Source: Campylobacterota bacterium (GTDB lineage Bacteria > Campylobacterota > Campylobacteria > Campylobacterales > Sulfurovaceae). From it: DNA of 5,975 nucleotides. Each line of letters begins with the position of its first letter. Positions within the stretch are counted from its first letter, which is position 1. Location of the stretch: assembly GCA_030595845.1 (NCBI GenBank), contig JAUVCL010000119.1, positions 1 to 5,975 of the forward strand, read 5' to 3'. The position numbers and the translations under genes are program-made. Positions 5,521-5,975 of this stretch are shown in pieces. The notes beneath the pieces are model-generated. The model was not told the origin of the DNA. It searched no databases and saw only the letters and a list, made by a program, of their open reading frames with translations.

Positions 5521-5975
5521 ATGAAACAGATTTTTAGGCTTGGTCTACTGCTTTTAGTCCTAACGACAGCATGGGCAGCAGAACAAAAAACAGGGACACT
5601 GTCTGTCTTTGTTTTTAAAAACCAGACACCACTACTTGGCAGTATCGTCACCGTTGATGGTAGCAGAGTGTATAAAAGTGATATCGACGGCGCATTAAAA
5701 ACGAAACTGGCAGTGGGACAACATACGGTTGAGATCATAGGTCGTGGTTTAAATAAAGAGAATCTGGGATATTTTAAGAAAACGGTTACGATCAAAGAAA
5801 ACAGAGATACCCAATTTATTTCAACCTTTAAAACGAACTCTAAAGTACCTTTAGTGATAGTAGATACCCCTGTGGGGAGACTTACTCAAGCTAAAAGTGC
5901 CAAAAAACTAACGGTTACAGGTAAGGGTAGATTGCATGGGCAAGTCTTGTCTGCGGAAGGTAAAACACCTATATC
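5521..5975 (+). CDS. N-terminal part of a secreted protein with beta-sandwich modules, possible TonB-dependent receptor (3' truncated)
   Basis: An open frame starts at ATG 5521 and runs off the window end, showing 151 complete codons. GGAG at 5507-5510 lies 10 bases upstream, a slightly long spacing, and the start comes one base after the TPR stop codon. Residues 1-19 form a signal peptide (leucine-rich core, cleavage after TAWA). Residues about 24-98 look like one beta-sandwich module of the carboxypeptidase-regulatory/PEGA type: G-T-L-S-V-F-V-F, then a P-L-L-G-S-I-V-T-V-D-G turn, S-D-I-D-G, and V-G-Q-H-T-V-E-I-I. Residues from about 133 begin a second one (V-T-G-K-G-R-L-H-G-Q-V-L, then K-T-P-I). 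Such modules often precede the plug and barrel of TonB-dependent receptors, and the position directly after a TonB system fits. No plug, TonB box or barrel is inside the window, so a periplasmic or surface beta-sandwich protein remains possible. Confidence 0.65.
   Translation, partial: MKQIFRLGLLLLVLTTAWAAEQKTGTLSVFVFKNQTPLLGSIVTVDGSRVYKSDIDGALKTKLAVGQHTVEIIGRGLNKENLGYFKKTVTIKENRDTQFISTFKTNSKVPLVIVDTPVGRLTQAKSAKKLTVTGKGRLHGQVLSAEGKTPI

Noticed and set aside
5394..5795. Minus-strand open frame of 133 codons across the TPR/receptor-like junction
   Set aside because: It is antisense to two plus-strand genes that each have coherent signal peptides or repeats, and its Phe/Cys/Leu-rich product resembles no family I know.
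1..5975. CRISPR array, tRNA, rRNA, insertion sequence or attachment site
   Set aside because: No regularly spaced direct repeats, cloverleaf sequence, transposase frame or terminal inverted repeats were seen; the window is almost fully occupied by coding sequence.

Overview
The window is a compact, entirely plus-strand gene cluster from a Gram-negative bacterium. Modest GC content, frequent AGA/ATA/AAA codons, tight gene packing and the protein style suggest a Campylobacterota member (Sulfurovum/Sulfurimonas-like). That placement is inference from composition and family resemblance only; no marker gene is present.

Layout: positions 1-336 hold the 3' end of a glycine-rich protein with beta-helix-like repeats. 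A 139-bp intergenic gap (337-475) follows, with two perfect inverted repeats (344-363 and 407-422) and a good ribosome binding site. From 476 to the window end seven genes run with gaps of 9 nt or less: a secreted DUF3450-type coiled-coil protein (476-1243), a TtpC-like MotA/TolQ/ExbB protein with a large periplasmic N-terminal region (1243-2565), a short ExbB (2568-3173), ExbD (3170-3574), TonB (3582-4217), a secreted TPR protein (4227-5519), and a secreted protein cut by the window edge (5521-5975) whose N-terminus looks like repeated beta-sandwich modules, as found before some TonB-dependent receptors.

The gene order matches the 'TonB2' type of energy-transduction system known from Vibrio and relatives (DUF3450, ttpC, exbB2, exbD2, tonB2, TPR). 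The expected logic is that the ExbB/ExbD channel, helped by TtpC, uses the proton gradient to drive TonB, which pulls on outer-membrane receptors to import a scarce substrate. DUF3450 and the TPR protein are periplasmic accessories of unclear function. The 3'-most gene may be the cognate receptor, so the system may be dedicated to one substrate; the sequence does not show which.

Points worth a second look: the DUF3450 protein and the TtpC ectodomain appear to share a module (K-x-G-x-I-x4-I, then K-Y); the two ExbB-family proteins carry opposite charges at the position of the conserved third-helix glutamate of E. coli ExbB; TonB lacks the transmembrane histidine of E. coli TonB and has a short Pro/Lys linker; and a 16-bp palindrome lies in the probable control region.
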